Shown: one piece after another, positions 34,102 through 47,580 of the stretch | Layout: each line of letters begins with the position of its first letter | How positions within the stretch are numbered: the stretch's first letter is position 1 | Source: Gyromitra esculenta | Lineage: Eukaryota; Ascomycota; Pezizomycetes; Pezizales; Discinaceae | Length of the DNA: 64,000 nucleotides | Direction: 5' to 3' | Assembly: GCA_038503075.1 (NCBI GenBank) | Contig: JBCAML010000003.1 | Span: forward strand, 186,001 to 250,000 | Translations under genes and position numbers: made by a program | The notes under the pieces: model-generated | What the model saw: only the letters and a program-made list of their open reading frames with translations | Database searches by the model: none | What the model was told of the DNA's origin: nothing

Positions 34102-37100
34102 TATTGCGACTTATTTTCCGGTAGTTGACTAAACGATTGCAAAAAATATTCGAACTCAAAACTCCAGACTGAACCTGTTGAACGGCGGAAGAGAAGATAT
34201 ACAACAAGGCGCTGGGTTGATTTGTGTGGCAGCTCAATCGAACGGGATCACAGTGAAATATTAACTTGATCTCTCGTTACGTTGAGGCCAGCCTCTATTT
34301 TGAGTCTATCCCTTCCTTCTTCTGCTTCTGCTTCCCGTTAGAACTCGAATCTGTGAGGGAGGTTGGAATTTAGAGGGAGCTACGATTGTTCCAGTTTCTT
34401 TCAGATATATACTATTTGGTCCTTGGGGTGGTTCCTGGTAGCCCATGTGGAGAAGAGTGCCATTGTGCCCCTGTCTGTGCATGCGTCTGTTTCGAACAAT
34501 TCCACACCAACTCTTTTGGACGAAGTACCCGTTTCTCAACTAGGTGTCGGTTCCCAATTAGGATTTTTAGTACCCATAAATATTCAATTATCGACGAGAT
34601 GGGAAGCGAAGGTTGTCTTTGGCTAGACCCAACTACCGTCTGGCCGTCTTGCATTCTACTTGCATTCTGCAACCATTAAAGTACAGTCCTTGCGGTAGGT
34701 TTAGCACGGACTAGAAACCACTAGATTTCCTGCGTGCCCGTTATTCTCTTTCCTTTTTTCCTTTTAATTTTCCCGATGCAACAAGAAAATCCTTGCAACT
34801 GAATGCTCTAGCTGCACGAGACATCAACTTCCTTGCGGTACTTTGACATCGTTGCTGCAGCATCACGAGCTGAATTGCGGGGGGAAAACGAAACTTTTGA
34901 GGACATGGGGATGCAGGGTGATTGAAGCGAGCCTCGGGACACTATTTTGTGATTTCCGGGCGGGAGGAATGGAAAAGTGGTTGACGCCACTTGTCGTGCG
35001 TAGAGTAGGCAGAGATCGCAGCTGGGCCAAGATACAAACAAAAATGGTGTGCATCTTCCAGCCCGATGGTTGACTTTTCTTACCAAGACTCACCAAGGCT
35101 TTTTCGGCAGGTGTCAATCAAGGAGTTCGATTTCTGACCGAAATCGTCTAAACGTCAATCTCCTAAGTTTCTAACGGGATAGGGGCTTTCTAGCGGGATG
35201 CACCGGGCGCCGAGAAAATAATCATGTTTTGAGTCCAGACAGGCCGACAGGCTACAAAACATAGAGTGAAACGTCTTTTCTCACTGACCTCCATCTTGCC
35301 AAACGGCTCGGATCCTTGATCGTCTCCTCTCCAACAGAGCGTTTGGACCTCCTCCAAGAAGCTGCGGATAGAACATGGGGGCTCCTCTGGACCAAACCGG
35401 GCTAGGTCCGGAGAATAGGGTGTCTGCGAAGTTGGTCGCTCCCATTGAGGGTGATCTCTGAGCTAATTCTAGCTATATCCAGGTCTTTACCTCCATTTTA
35501 CAGGCCCTGACTTCCTGACTCATTACATCAGAGTCGTTCGATGCAAATTTCGCAATAAAGCTTATAATATTTACTAGCATTATAGCACCGATCCGTTCGG
35601 GTTTAACCAGAAAAGGTTATTAATCGAAGGGATAATCTATCATCGATTTGAATGTCCCAGGCATACAAGAATATAAACCTCTTTCCACGGTTGGGGAACG
35701 TGCATAGAAAATCCAAGCGGCGCGTAACGGCTACATGTGTAAACTAAGGTTACCAGGCAATAGGGATAGCATCGGATTGAAAGCATAGCTCCTCGGACTG
35801 ACATTTAACAACTCACTGGATTCAATGCCAACCAATGTATGCTTCGTCTACACATATTAAGAAGGGATAAAAGAAAGAGTAAATAATTTAGAACAACCCA
35901 TCCCCCTACCGAAACACTTAGCAGCAAGCGGATATCTGCTTGGGAACGTGGGAATGTGAATGTTATGCATGGCGGTGTTAGCGCAGCTGCCAGACTGCCT
36001 CGTGGGGCGGGGCACGCTATAAGGACCCGGCGGGTGTAACAGTGTTAAGGGAGGAGCACACATATGCATGTGCAGCATGCGAGAGGGAATAGAGTCTACA
36101 TAATCTATTTTCCTCCCACTTCTGGATGACAACTCAGATTTTCACGGAATTTCAACACCAAATGAGCGATGTATGGTTGTTGGGATTTCGAAAATGCCCA
36201 CAGAATCTCCACATCTCCGAGTTGGGATAGTTCTGGCCCGCGAACAACAATTACAGTTATCACTACTAATTCCTTTTTACAGAGTACTTGTTATGTCTTG
36301 GTTAATTATTACTAAATAGCTGAAAGCAAGCGAAAAGTTGGTGGCCGTAGACGAATGGTGGCTGACTGTCATTTCGCTACTGAACATAGGGATGCCGCGA
36401 CCTGGTAAGTTTCCCATGGTGGCGGTACGGGTAGATAAGCAACTATTTGTTTCTGGCATGGCTAACGATGTCGCTTCCTGCTTTTCAGTTTCCTGTATAG
36501 TATTCGCGCCGTGTCAGCTTTTTTTCCGGATTCCAAGGGTTTCGCGGGGGCGGTGATGTTTATTCAGGCATGTCGTCCGCGTCCGAGGGCTTGGTGCACC
36601 CTGGTATGGTGGTTTCTATGTGCCAAATTGGATGGCGGATTTGGGCAAGTTTTCCCGACAAACCCGTCAGTCTGGGACCTTGACTTTTTTTTAATAAGCG
36701 AGCACTCGTCTCCCCAAGTGTATCGCGGTAAACATCGGACCGCTTTTATTTTTGTTTCAGGGTTTCGTGACGAAACTGCCGCCCAAAGAAACGAGGAAAT
36801 GGTTGCAAAGAATAATAACAACTGTAATAAGGAAAGAGAAACCTGGAAAGAGCCCGACATACCGAAACAGAATATCTTAGTGGGAAGCACAGATCGGTAA
36901 TACCATGGTCTCTGCGGAGTCCAATATCTCAGGTGTTACTGCGTCTTCGGATCCCATCCTAGGTAACGGAAAGAAAAGGAAAAGAAAGAAAAATAAGATC
37001 GATCAACTCTACCGGCATGAGGAATACCATGTTTCACCTCGTCAAGTTGAATCACAGAGGAACTCCATGCGGTGCTCCATTCGAGTGAGCGTTCATGTCC

Positions 37101-40100
37101 AGCAACGCCGTACCTCAACTACTTGGCGTCATGCAACTGGGGACTTCTCCCACCGCGGCATCGGGCCGGCCACAAAAGCCACGAGAGTCAAGGATCGGCA
37201 GATCTTATCGTACAATTTCGTTTTATCTTATCGATTGATTGGAAAATACGTTTGACTGCCGTTTGAAGGGATTGGCATCGTTGCTCCAAAGTTGATCACG
37301 AGGGGCACTCGTACTAGAGCGTCGGGGTGAAGGATTGAAACTCCGAGCCAATATATCCGCTCCAGCTTGAGTGGATGGCCAGATTAAAAAGGGACGAATC
37401 CTTATGTCGAATACAAAGTGATTATTTGGTTCAGTCTAACAAGCGAATGCACGCAAAAATTTGGCGACCTGCGGGGAAGATCGGAGGGGAGGGGGCCGAT
37501 TACCAACCTCTGCAGGACACATATGTTAGACGCATATATTAATATCCCATATAAGAGGCGGGGGATGTTAACTACTAACTAGATTTATGTGGAACACAAT
37601 CTGAACCCCTGAGTGTCTTTGAGTTTTCTCTGTTCAATGTGAAAGCGAACTGGACTTTTCCTAATATGCCTGTCGGCTAGTAAATGTTACATGTAATAGC
37701 ACATTTCGATCGATTCCGTTACTCACCTATCACCCTTCTGGCCGGTAGATATGCGGGGGGTTCGTAATCTCGGTCTACAAAAGGATATCTCATGCACGAG
37801 TCCAACAGCAGGGTGTACAGATTGGGATATCATTCGCCTCCTGGACTACAAAAGGGTAAAGTATTTATCTCTCCTACTTCTCGATTTAGACATTGGCCGA
37901 GATTTGACGTGACCAATCTTCTGACTTCCGATTTTAACTTGATAATCTACTTTGAGAACATCGAAGCGTGCTTCGGACTGCATTTGATCCAATCGAATTG
38001 AAGAGCTCTCGTATGTACTTGTTACTCTGGAACTTTGTATTTGCCCCTGGACCTTGCTAGGAAGCGCTCGAAAGAAAAGATTCCGGGAAAATCAGGGGCA
38101 ATAAAAGATGTCACATATGCATGTCATGATTATCCGAAAATCTGAGCTTGAGGGTGGTAAACTTGGTGTAATTATTACGAAACTAGAATTGGCCAAGCCC
38201 TGGCATTGTAACCCAGAAATAGTTCAGCTTTATGTTGTTTTATCTTATCGCCCTATTTGGGATTACTTGGGGTTACGTCGTCTTCCCCTCAGGCTGGTTG
38301 AAAAACACGATCACAGCCAGTCACTCACACTTGGTTGGTGTGGTACCCATATATTGAGCATCCTCTAACTAATCACGGGATCAACCCTTGGCTCAGCCTC
38401 AACCGAAGCCCCATGCAGTGTCCATCAACACTCCTCGGTTGGATAAACATCTTGCGGATAAATCGTGAGCCCCAAAAAAATTCAAATACATCCATCCGTA
38501 CCGGTGCCACGAGCGGGCTCCGTACACCCCGCGGAAGAAATGCGGGGGGCTCTGGAGTACCTAGAGCACTCGCCTGGCAGAATCCGGGGCACGACGCATC
38601 TCCCACCATCTTGGCCGCATGATCGTACGAGAATACAGTATTCTAGATTTCAGCCGGCAAAGCGTTAAGATGCCTACATATAATAGCAATGCTATATGGT
38701 AGCTACAGCATGATACTTAGCTGGCTCTGATATAATCTACAAGTAATGAACTTCTTTATAAGTAGCCATTCGACTTCAGATAATGTACTTCCGTGACTTA
38801 TGGTTCTATAACGCAATCACGCGCCCCCAACCGAACTGCTGCAACGAGTAGTCACGCAGGGGCTGAAATCGCCCAGGCTGATTACCCTCAACCTCCTGGG
38901 ATCGATCAATCTAGGCCATTTTCAATATAATTCTCAAGGCAGGCCAAACACACTTGAGAATGCAACAGAATTCCCAGGCTAATGAGAGAGTTGTTTTTGT
39001 TTTTCTAGCGGTGGGAAATTATACTCCTACCGGAGTCATACGTCGGTGTCGACTGTGGATCTGGGTAGGACAGCAAAAACAAACCGATGTGTGAACACTT
39101 AAATCCCCCGCACAGCTATCCCGGTCACGATCACGCCCCGAGCGTGGGCAAAGGTACGTAACGCTTTGAAAGATTTGCACCATACCTAAGCGAAATAGTG
39201 CAGGTCTCGTATAATATAAGGTTAAATTGAATGTTTAGGCAGCTAACGGGGGCCCCTTAGGTGGTTACTTTTTTTAATCAGGATTTTTCTAGAGTGTCTT
39301 ATCTGCAATCGATAGCACGTTTGCCAAGTGTCGTATGTTTGGGCAAGGCCCCTCGTCACTAGCAGACGAATCAATTTTACGAGCAGACAAGCTTCACGCC
39401 ATGCTTTTTTCACTAGATCTGTCAACTTATGTCCTTCGGCAGATAGGAAGACTACATTTGATCGAGTGATCGAGTGATAAAACGAACTCGAGCTCTAGGC
39501 TCGTTAAATTACGATCTTGACGTGCGGTGATTCCTTACTTTTAGACAAGATCTCCGAGTCTACGAAACTTAACGGTTCCACACAAAAAAAGCCACAAACT
39601 TCGAAGATGTGACCGCGGCAATATTACATCCGTCCGTCTCCTTTGCTTGCTTCAGCGTTAAACCCGAATTGCAACACGCACGATGCTCTGTCGGAAGAGA
39701 TCCCGAACAGACAAGACATCCATGGCGTATTTTAAGGCTGTCAGGCTAGGGGTAGCAATATGGATGAACTCATGGAGTTGATATGTTCAGCATACATATG
39801 GTTTACTAACTAGTAACGGAGAGATCACGGCACTAATTTCTCTGGTCTCGACCTAGACTTGGAGACCGGCAATGGCAAACTTCAGTTACTCGACCCGAGG
39901 AATTATGTACTACTTGTACTAGTGGTTTATATTCTACTGTCTCAGGTTGCGTTCTCGACCAGTATCCGACATTTTGCTCTCAGGGCTGCGATAATTGCCC
40001 GCAAGATATCGGTTGGGCTCTAACGTTTTGATCGAGATGGAGGGGAAAGCCGGGTGAAGAAACCATTCGCTAGATATTATGCGATTACCCAAAAAGTCTG

Positions 40101-43100
40101 AGCAGTATTTGCTAACCATGATATCACAAATCGGGTAATAAAAACTTCAGAGTTGTTACAAAATGTGGTGATACACATGTTTCCAGTTATTAGCAGATGG
40201 TCATATTTACTACTCTGGGTGGCAATTTTCTTTCACCCGGTGGGTGAAATCAGTTGTTTGATCACTCACAGATCATCTATAGTGGTCAGGAGTTCCTCGG
40301 ATTTTGTGTAATGGGGTCATTACGATAATTGCGATCTCCATCAATGCGATGCACGGGATAGAAACAAAAAGTGGGATGTCATGGAAAAGAAAAGAAAAAC
40401 CAAGATATCCTCTATGAAGATATCCTATGTACGAGAAAAAGGAAGATGATTTCAAAATAGCAATATATCTATTGCATGTGCGTAAGCATGCATAGTTTTT
40501 CGGACCTAGTGATTCTATTAAGGCGTTACTGAAACCACTATTTTTAATCATCGAGCAATTAGTTCCATGATTGCAGCTGTGCTACCTTATTCGTCGCCCC
40601 CTTTGCCACCGTAGTTTCATCAAAATCCGGTTGATAGTCCTCCAGAATATTGCTATCGTGTCTCAAATCTTTGTTCTTGCGTCTTTTGTGAAACCTTGGC
40701 GTGGTATATTCCTAATTGGAATTTTGGTCCAGATTTTTAGTAATATACTTGCTCATAAGATGCAGTCATATGTGTGGTCCTAAAACCCAAATTTCCCGGT
40801 TAAGTTTTCGGTATATATGCAAGTGGGCACCTTACGTGACCCCAGGTGTGGGCGATTTATTGGTCGATGGTATTACTGGATCAGGTCCCAGCAGCCGGAA
40901 TATCCCAATTTTAGAATTAGATGCTGGTGTCCGATCTTTCCGTTTTTCTCAGTACATATGAACTGCAGGTCCGGATTTCTATCGTTGCGCCGCATTTGTT
41001 ATCTCAACTAATTTGATAACACTGCAAGAAATTAAAATGGGCGGTGGCAGGATCGACTCGCTATAGAATTTTTGCTTAGAGAGCTTAGTTGGTATCTTGA
41101 AGAACTGGCTAGAGATCCTAGTTTGGATTTCCTCAGCACGGTCTACTCCAGTCTAGTTCTGCCAGTCAATGCAGTAGTTTATTGATATTCACACGACCCA
41201 GGACGTTGATCATCCGTCCGTACCGAGCCGCGTCCGTCCCGATAGTGCCGATGGAATTGAGGCTTCCTGAGTTCGTCTCATCTTCTCTACACTTTAGTCG
41301 CTTCCAGCCCAAAGATTCCTCGTCGCAGATTTCAAGGGATAATCTCAACACACTGGCCACCTGACCTATGTCGTGCATGAACCATAACCCCTAAAGCATT
41401 CCATGCCAGTTTGAGATAATGCAGCCCGTCACGAGATATGACTGTTCCGCATATATCAGAGTCCACATATGGCCTTCGTATAGCTAACCTCAATACTTTT
41501 CAAAAAAGAAAGAAAGAAAAAACAATTCTCTTACTCCTTCACCCCAAGTTATTTAGGCAGATCAATAGTTTTTTTTTTTTGCAACAAATACGGCATCAGA
41601 TATATTGGAGCCCCAGACCTTATTAGGCCTCAGGGAAGGTGAGGATTTTCCCGGCTGCTGGACCACTTACTTTAGTTAAAGAAATTTCGAGCAAAATATT
41701 CTGATGATTATCCGCATTTGCGTTCGAGTTATCTGCATCAAACCATGCAGAGGTTTGAGTTGAAGGTGAGCCCCTTATCGAGAGCATCTTTGAATTTCGC
41801 CGTCGGTGACTCTGCAAAACCTGTTTAGTACAAACTGACTTATCGGGGTTGTATCTAGGTGTGTCGGTATAAGCTATGGAAGGAACGACACCGTTTAGGT
41901 GAAATAAAATACGCGCTCATAAAATGCCCTGTCGCATACTTTGCGTACGGAATCCAATAGGAGCGCCTAGCCAAGAGTTTTTGGTTTGAATTGATCGGAT
42001 TAGCTAATTAACTTGGAACCTCATTTTTTATATAAACGATTTCTGCAGAGGGAGAGCCAGCGATATGGCTTCGTGATGAGCCACAATCTAAACTAAGTGT
42101 TACCGGTCAGAGCAAGCAAGTTTAATTTCTCTATCCTTATCTTCCTGGATCACTTGTAGCTAATTGCGGGTGTAGATACATGAAAAGCTTGCAAGTTGAT
42201 AGAGATCGATCCAACGCTGATCGTATTAACCGCTGGTTCCGCAATTCGTTTATTTTCGTTCTGCGAAGTTCGATCCTTTGGCATTAACAGTACTCACGGA
42301 GATGTTGCTCGGCCTTCGCTATCGTATTACCTCCGGGAGACAATAGCCGAGTCTCGAGATATATAGCCCCGGATATTATCTGTCAACAACGGCGTGTGAA
42401 TTCTGCCGGATTGAGAATGGGCAACTGGCCGAGGGTGGATCTTCTGGGATCACGAGGTTGAGGTGTCATAAACGAAGATTAGCTATTGTAAGTTGAGTGG
42501 ATTTAAAGTAATGCGTATCTAGGAATCCTCATTTCACAGTTGCAGTAGCGATGCCCTCTCCAGGCGCATAGTTTTGGTTCTTTTTTGAAAGAACGTCAAA
42601 CTCCACCAATGAATGATATGTCCGGGTAACACTCTCAGCACTCCGCATCTGCAATACTCATTGCTCATCTCATAACAATTGAAACCCAATAACATCTCAA
42701 AGCTGTCGGGAAAGAAAAAAAAACCAACCAACCGACCAACATTCCAGCCGCATCGGCGACATAATAGAGCATCATGTCTATACTGTCTCATGTATTTCGG
42801 TCAAATATCATACCATTTTTCTGGCCTTTCCTCAGACCTTCACCGGACATCTGCTTGTCCAATAGCTTTTGTTATCTCTCATTCCTGTGAGCTTTTCCGC
42901 GCCCGGGCCGAGGGTGGGAAACTCCGATATGTTCTCGTGACCAACTATCGATTGCTCGTTCCTAGCCGATCACCTAATGATATTTGGTCCGGCAATGGCG
43001 TGCTGCCCGCTAAGATGTTGGACATCCTGTGGCCCGTCCAGGGTCTTGGGTTCCCAAAAACCACGAAAAAGTGGTTGAAGTTTCTTGATGTCCTCATGCA

Positions 43101-43713
43101 ATCCAATCTCAAAATCTTGGGTAATTAATTTCGATACCTAGCGCCTTATCTTCCCCCCGAGCGAGGACTTAGCTGCACCGTTTCGCCGGATGATTGATTG
43201 ACTGTGTGAGCGAGCGAGCGAGTGATGGCTGGATCTGACGGAAGCAAATATACAAAGTTCCCTTCCTCCGGTGTAGCATAAATGTGCCTACCCTTGATCC
43301 GGAAATAGGTGGTGATAAATAAAACAAATATGTTGGTGCGCCTCCCCCGCACTTGCGCTCCCCCCACCAAACGTCACCCTAATGGGTTGTTTGGCCAAGC
43401 ATCTAAATTGAGACGGGGAGCTCCCCCGCTCCAACCTCTTGTAACCTTCCCTTGTAGTAGAAATACCTACTGGTACCAGAGCTTTGCCGAGCTTAAATTC
43501 TCAAGCCCGTCGAGAGATCTCCTTGGGTTCTTTTGTCTTTATAACTAGTGGGTTGCTGCTATTTACGCCTCTTTTGCTATCTATCCCTTCGCCCGCGCCG
43601 GTATAAATTGTTGGGGGTGATCTACTTTACTAGTTCCTTTCCAGTTCCTCACAACTTGCAGAACGACACCTTCGAACGTTGGCGATACTTTGCAACTGAA
43701 TAAAGAATAAAAA
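34102..43713. other. 9.6 kb gene desert
   Basis: Reading both strands I find no frame with a recognisable domain and no transposon protein. Small features are TTTCACCC/GGGTGAAA hairpin bases at 40231-40249, a duplicated AGATATCCT near 40400-40425, and GC-rich palindromic DNA close to the acetyl-CoA synthetase start (43415-43426). An open frame at 42679-43128 is discussed separately. The 43100-43713 part is probably the promoter of the acetyl-CoA synthetase gene. Confidence 0.5.
43345..43429. promoter_or_regulatory. Possible carbon-catabolite (CreA-type) sites upstream of acetyl-CoA synthetase
   Basis: CCCCGC, the reverse of a CreA/Cre1 SYGGRG site, occurs at 43345-43350 and 43424-43429. The second overlaps a perfect palindrome GGGGAGCTCCCC at 43415-43426. 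They lie about 285-370 bp before the ATG. Acetyl-CoA synthetase genes of ascomycetes are known to be glucose-repressed, so the placement is sensible, but the motif is short and common. Confidence 0.35.
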
Positions 43714-46029
43714 ATGTCGGAAGGCAAAGTTTCACCCCCGCCGGTAGTGATCGAGGCACATAATGTTCAGAAATATCAAGTTCCTCAGAAATATTTCGAG
43801 TAAGTTTCTACAGCCTCGGAAACACGGCACAGTTACATGGTCAGCTAACTTATTTTTCTCCTCACCCAGGAAACACCCCAATAAGCCTCATTTGACACTC
43901 GATGAATACCAAGTATTGTACAAGGAATCGATTGAAAACCCCGACAAATTCTGGGGAGAGAAAGCGCGCGAGCTCCTCCATTGGGATATCCCCTTTCAAA
44001 CCGTCAAAAACGGATCCTTCGAGCATGGCGACGTTAGTTGGTTTCTCGAGGGCCGTCTTAACGCTTGCTATAACTGCGTTGATCGATGGGCCTTCAAAGA
44101 CCCCAGCAGGCCAGCCATTATCTATGAAGCCGACGAGCCCTCAGAAGGTCGTGTCATCACATATGGCGAGCTTCTGCGTGAAGTTTGTAAACTGGCCTTC
44201 GTTCTGAAGCAAATGGGTGTGAGGAAGGGAGATACTGTCGCGATTTACTTGCCCATGATTCCGGAAGCCCTCATTGCATTCATGGCGATTGTCAGAATTG
44301 GCGCTGTCCACTCTGTTGTGTTTGCTGGGTTCTCATCAGAGTCTCTTCGCGATCGAGTAACCGACGCCGGTTCCAAGGTCGTGATTACCTCCGATGAAGG
44401 AAAGCGAGGTGGAAAGGTCATCGGCACCAAGCGCATTGTCGATGATGCGTTGAAACAGTGCCCTGATGTGAAGAACGTGATTGTTTTCCGTCGCACTGGA
44501 GCCGACGTCCCCATGACTGAAGGCCGCGATTATTGGTGGCACGAGGAAGTGAACAAGTTCCCTGGCTACTGCGCTCCAGCTCTCATGGACTCGGAAGATC
44601 CTCTGTTCTTGCTGTATACATCTGGTTCGACTGGAAAGCCTAAGGGAGTTATGCACACTACTGGAGGGTACCTTTTGGGCGCGGCAATGACAGGAAAGTA
44701 CGTATTTGACCTCCATCCAGGAGATAAAATGGGAACCGCCGGAGATGTAGGCTGGATTACTGGACACACTTACGCCGTATACGCGCCGCTACTTCTCGGT
44801 GTTTCAACGCTCATCTTCGAGGGTACACCTGCATACCCGAACTTTTCAAGATATTGGGATATCATCGAGAAGCACGGTATCACCCAGTTCTATGTTGCGC
44901 CAACAGCATTGAGATTGTTGAAAAGGGCTGGCGACCATCACATCAACAGGGAAATGAAAAGCCTACGAGTGTTAGGCTCAGTCGGAGAACCTATTGCGGA
45001 GGATGTATGGAAATGGTATCACGAAAAGGTTGGGAAGGAGGAATGTCACGTTATCGACGTAAGTTGTCTTAGCGTTAAGATGTCTTGCTTCACACGCACT
45101 AAAAAAAACCTCATTTAGACATACTGGCAAACTGAGACTGGTTCTCATGTTATCACTCCTCTCGGAGGTGTCACTCCAACAAAGCCTGGAAGTGCTTCGC
45201 TACCTTTCTTCGGCATTGAGCCCGCTATCATTGATCCGGTTTCTGGAACAGAGCTCCACGGAAATGATGTGGAAGGTGTATTGGTTATCAAGAAACCGTG
45301 GCCTTCGATGGCGAGGACTGTGTGGGCGTCGCACCAAAGATATATGGAAACCTATCTTAATGTTTATAAGGGCTACTATGTATGTCATCATATTCCCAGA
45401 AGGTAGTATTTTCGGACAACTTGGCTAATGAATTTTTAGTTCACTGGAGACGGTGCGGGTAGGGATCACGAGGGCTACTACTGGATTCGTGGGCGAGTAG
45501 ATGACGTTGTGAATGTCAGTGGACACAGACTCTCGACAGCCGAAATTGAAGCTGCTCTTATCCATCATGGTAAGATATCCGCCTAAAAACGTCCCATATC
45601 ATACATTTGCTAACATCAATTACAGAGGCTGTCGCTGAAGCTGCTGTTGTGGGTATTGCTGATGAGCTGACTGGTCAAACTGTCAACGCATTCGTATCTC
45701 TCAAGGATGCCTTCTCAAATTCTCCTGATATGCGTAAGAGTTTGACCATGCAAGTCCGTAAATCCATTGGACCGTTTGCAGCGCCCAAGGCTGTATACGT
45801 GGTCAATGACCTGCCTAAGACAAGATCCGGAAAGATTATGAGGCGTATTTTGAGGAAGATTTTATCAGGTGAGGAGGATCAACTTGGCGATACTTCTACT
45901 TTGTCCGATCCTAGCGTTGTCGACTCTATTATCAAGAATGTTCACGACACGTAAGTTACCGGCCCCCCAACCATATACTAGTTCAAAGCTAACTGCATCT
46001 CCCATAGTCGTGGATCGAAGTCAAGCTGA
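43714..46029 (+). CDS. facA: Acetyl-CoA synthetase (AMP-forming)
   Basis: Converts acetate, CoA and ATP to acetyl-CoA; orthologous to Aspergillus facA and Neurospora acu-5. Exons 43714-43799, 43870-45058, 45119-45379, 45440-45569, 45626-45950 and 46008-46029 give 670 residues, the usual length. Landmarks are [16 protein letters not shown], the P-loop-like [25 protein letters not shown], the acetate-pocket Trp in TYWQTETG (which excludes longer acyl chains), [21 protein letters not shown] and the C-terminal [13 protein letters not shown] with the catalytic, acetylatable Lys. The last exon encodes only RGSKSS after a split Thr codon. All introns are 56-70 bp with GT..AG ends. Most confidently identified gene in the window. 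Confidence 0.96.
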
Positions 46030-46865
46030 AAATTCTCATGGAAGAGTCGATGTGTTATCGCTGAACCTTCGATTATTTAGCTTTCTTAGCTTTCTACTTT
46101 TTTGCGTTTTTTATCGATATCAGTCCCAGTTCAATGGAAACCCTTAGCGGCTGCTTCGTGTATTTTCATGCTTTACGCATTATTTTAAAATTTATCTGAT
46201 TCATCTGAGGATAGCTAATATTTCTATCATATTCTTCGTGAAGACGTTAGCTACCTTAAATTTCGTCGAAAGATTTCGTGTGATTCCTTCGTGTGCATGC
46301 GACTAACTCTATCTATGCCCACAACAATATTCCCTAGCGAATAGCCGTAGAAATACGAATACTTCCGTGAAACTATAATACATGTAATTATCTTTTTCTA
46401 TTTAATATCTAGAACCCTCAAATCTTTTAACTTGACTCGCGAAGAGAGAAAACAATGCATATCTGCATGTTACGTATTCCTTGAGCCACGTGCCTTCCTT
46501 GCGACGTTAGGCAATCAAATCAGCCTTGATATTTCGTGCTATTACCGATCTTAGTGTTCCCTTTCTGGATTTTGGCAGAAGGGTTTTTTTCGTCAGCTAT
46601 CGCTCCAAGTATCACTCGATGCTATCTAATTAGTATCACGTGACGATATTAGTCACCAGAGGGGATTGATGTGACTGCTCCACACTGTTAAGGACCCGCC
46701 AAGCCCACCGTCAAGCCCTAGCACCCACACACCACGCCCGTTACTGGGAGAACTTCGAAAAGAACCTCACCAACGACAATCGACAACAACGAATTTCACG
46801 ACAGCCGCCTCGGTCCTCACAACCACCCACCGATCCTCACACCAACCCGAGGACAGAAATAAGCC
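46030..46865. other. Intergenic: acetyl-CoA synthetase 3' region and uL15 promoter
   Basis: The first half is an AT-rich 3' flank. The second half is the promoter of the ribosomal protein gene, with CACGTG motifs at about 46486 and 46636-46643 and CGACAA/ACAACGA-rich leader sequence just before the ATG. No gene seen. Confidence 0.55.
46636..46643. promoter_or_regulatory. TCACGTGA palindrome in ribosomal-protein promoter
   Basis: Eight-base palindromic E-box 223 bp before the uL15 ATG; a second CACGTG lies near 46486. Cbf1-type bHLH factors bind such sites and act at ribosomal-protein genes in several yeasts. Whether this one is used here is inference. Confidence 0.4.
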
Positions 46866-47580
46866 ATGCCGGTACGCATTCTCCTTCTCGCAATGCTGTT
46901 TCCGCTGTTTCCAACGGTAGATGATGATTTGGGTGGATGGATTGAGTTGGGAATGGGGGTCTCGGGACGGTTGATGGCTAACGGCTGGATTGAGGAGTAT
47001 TTTAGACCAGATTAACCAAGACGAGGAAGCACCGTGGGCATGTCAGTGCCGGTCACGGTCGTGTAGGGAAGCACAGAAAACGTATGTTTTTTGCGGCTTA
47101 TTGGCTCCAATTTCCGTCATACAGCGGGCTGACAAGTGGATTCTTTGAATGAATATAGATCCTGGAGGTCGTGGTATGGCTGGTGGTCAGCACCACCACA
47201 GGACTAACTTGGATAAATACCATCCGGGTTACTTCGGTAAGGTTGGTATGAGGTACTTCCACAAGCAGCGGAATCACTTCTGGAACCCTGTTATCAACCT
47301 TGATAAGGTCGCCTCTCTCTCAGCCACATAATCGCATTGAAGGTTTGCTGACAGAGATCAATAGCTGTGGTCCCTCGTCCCTGCCGAGTCGCGCGAGAAA
47401 TACCTCAACAAATCCTCAGATGCCGCCCCCGTGATCGACCTCCTCGCTCTCGGATACTCAAAGATCCTTGGGAAGGGAAGGCTCCCCAATGCCCCTGTGA
47501 TCGTCAAGGCTCGTTACGTCTCGGCTTTGGCGGAGAAGAAGATCAAGGAAGCTGGTGGTGTTGTGGAACTTGTCGGCTAG
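46866..47580 (+). CDS. RPL28: 60S ribosomal protein uL15 (yeast L28, mammalian L27a)
   Basis: Component of the large ribosomal subunit. Exons 46866-46871, 47006-47081, 47159-47307 and 47365-47580 give 148 residues. The first coding exon is six bases, ATGCCG (Met-Pro), a known style for fungal ribosomal protein genes. The protein continues [73 protein letters not shown] and ends with the uL15 signature [20 protein letters not shown]. All phases close and the length matches the family. The first intron (134 bp) contains an ATGATGA that resembles a snoRNA C box, but no matching D box was found. Confidence 0.95.

Noticed and set aside
36511..36900. 129-codon plus-strand frame in the desert
   Set aside because: Atypical composition, poly-Asn stretch, no splice context and no recognisable motif.
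44245..44769. Minus-strand frames inside the acetyl-CoA synthetase gene
   Set aside because: Shadows of a strongly conserved coding exon on the opposite strand.
46872..47005. Box C/D snoRNA in the first intron of the uL15 gene (ATGATGA present)
   Set aside because: No CTGA D box at a suitable distance and no flanking terminal stem; a single C-box match is expected by chance.
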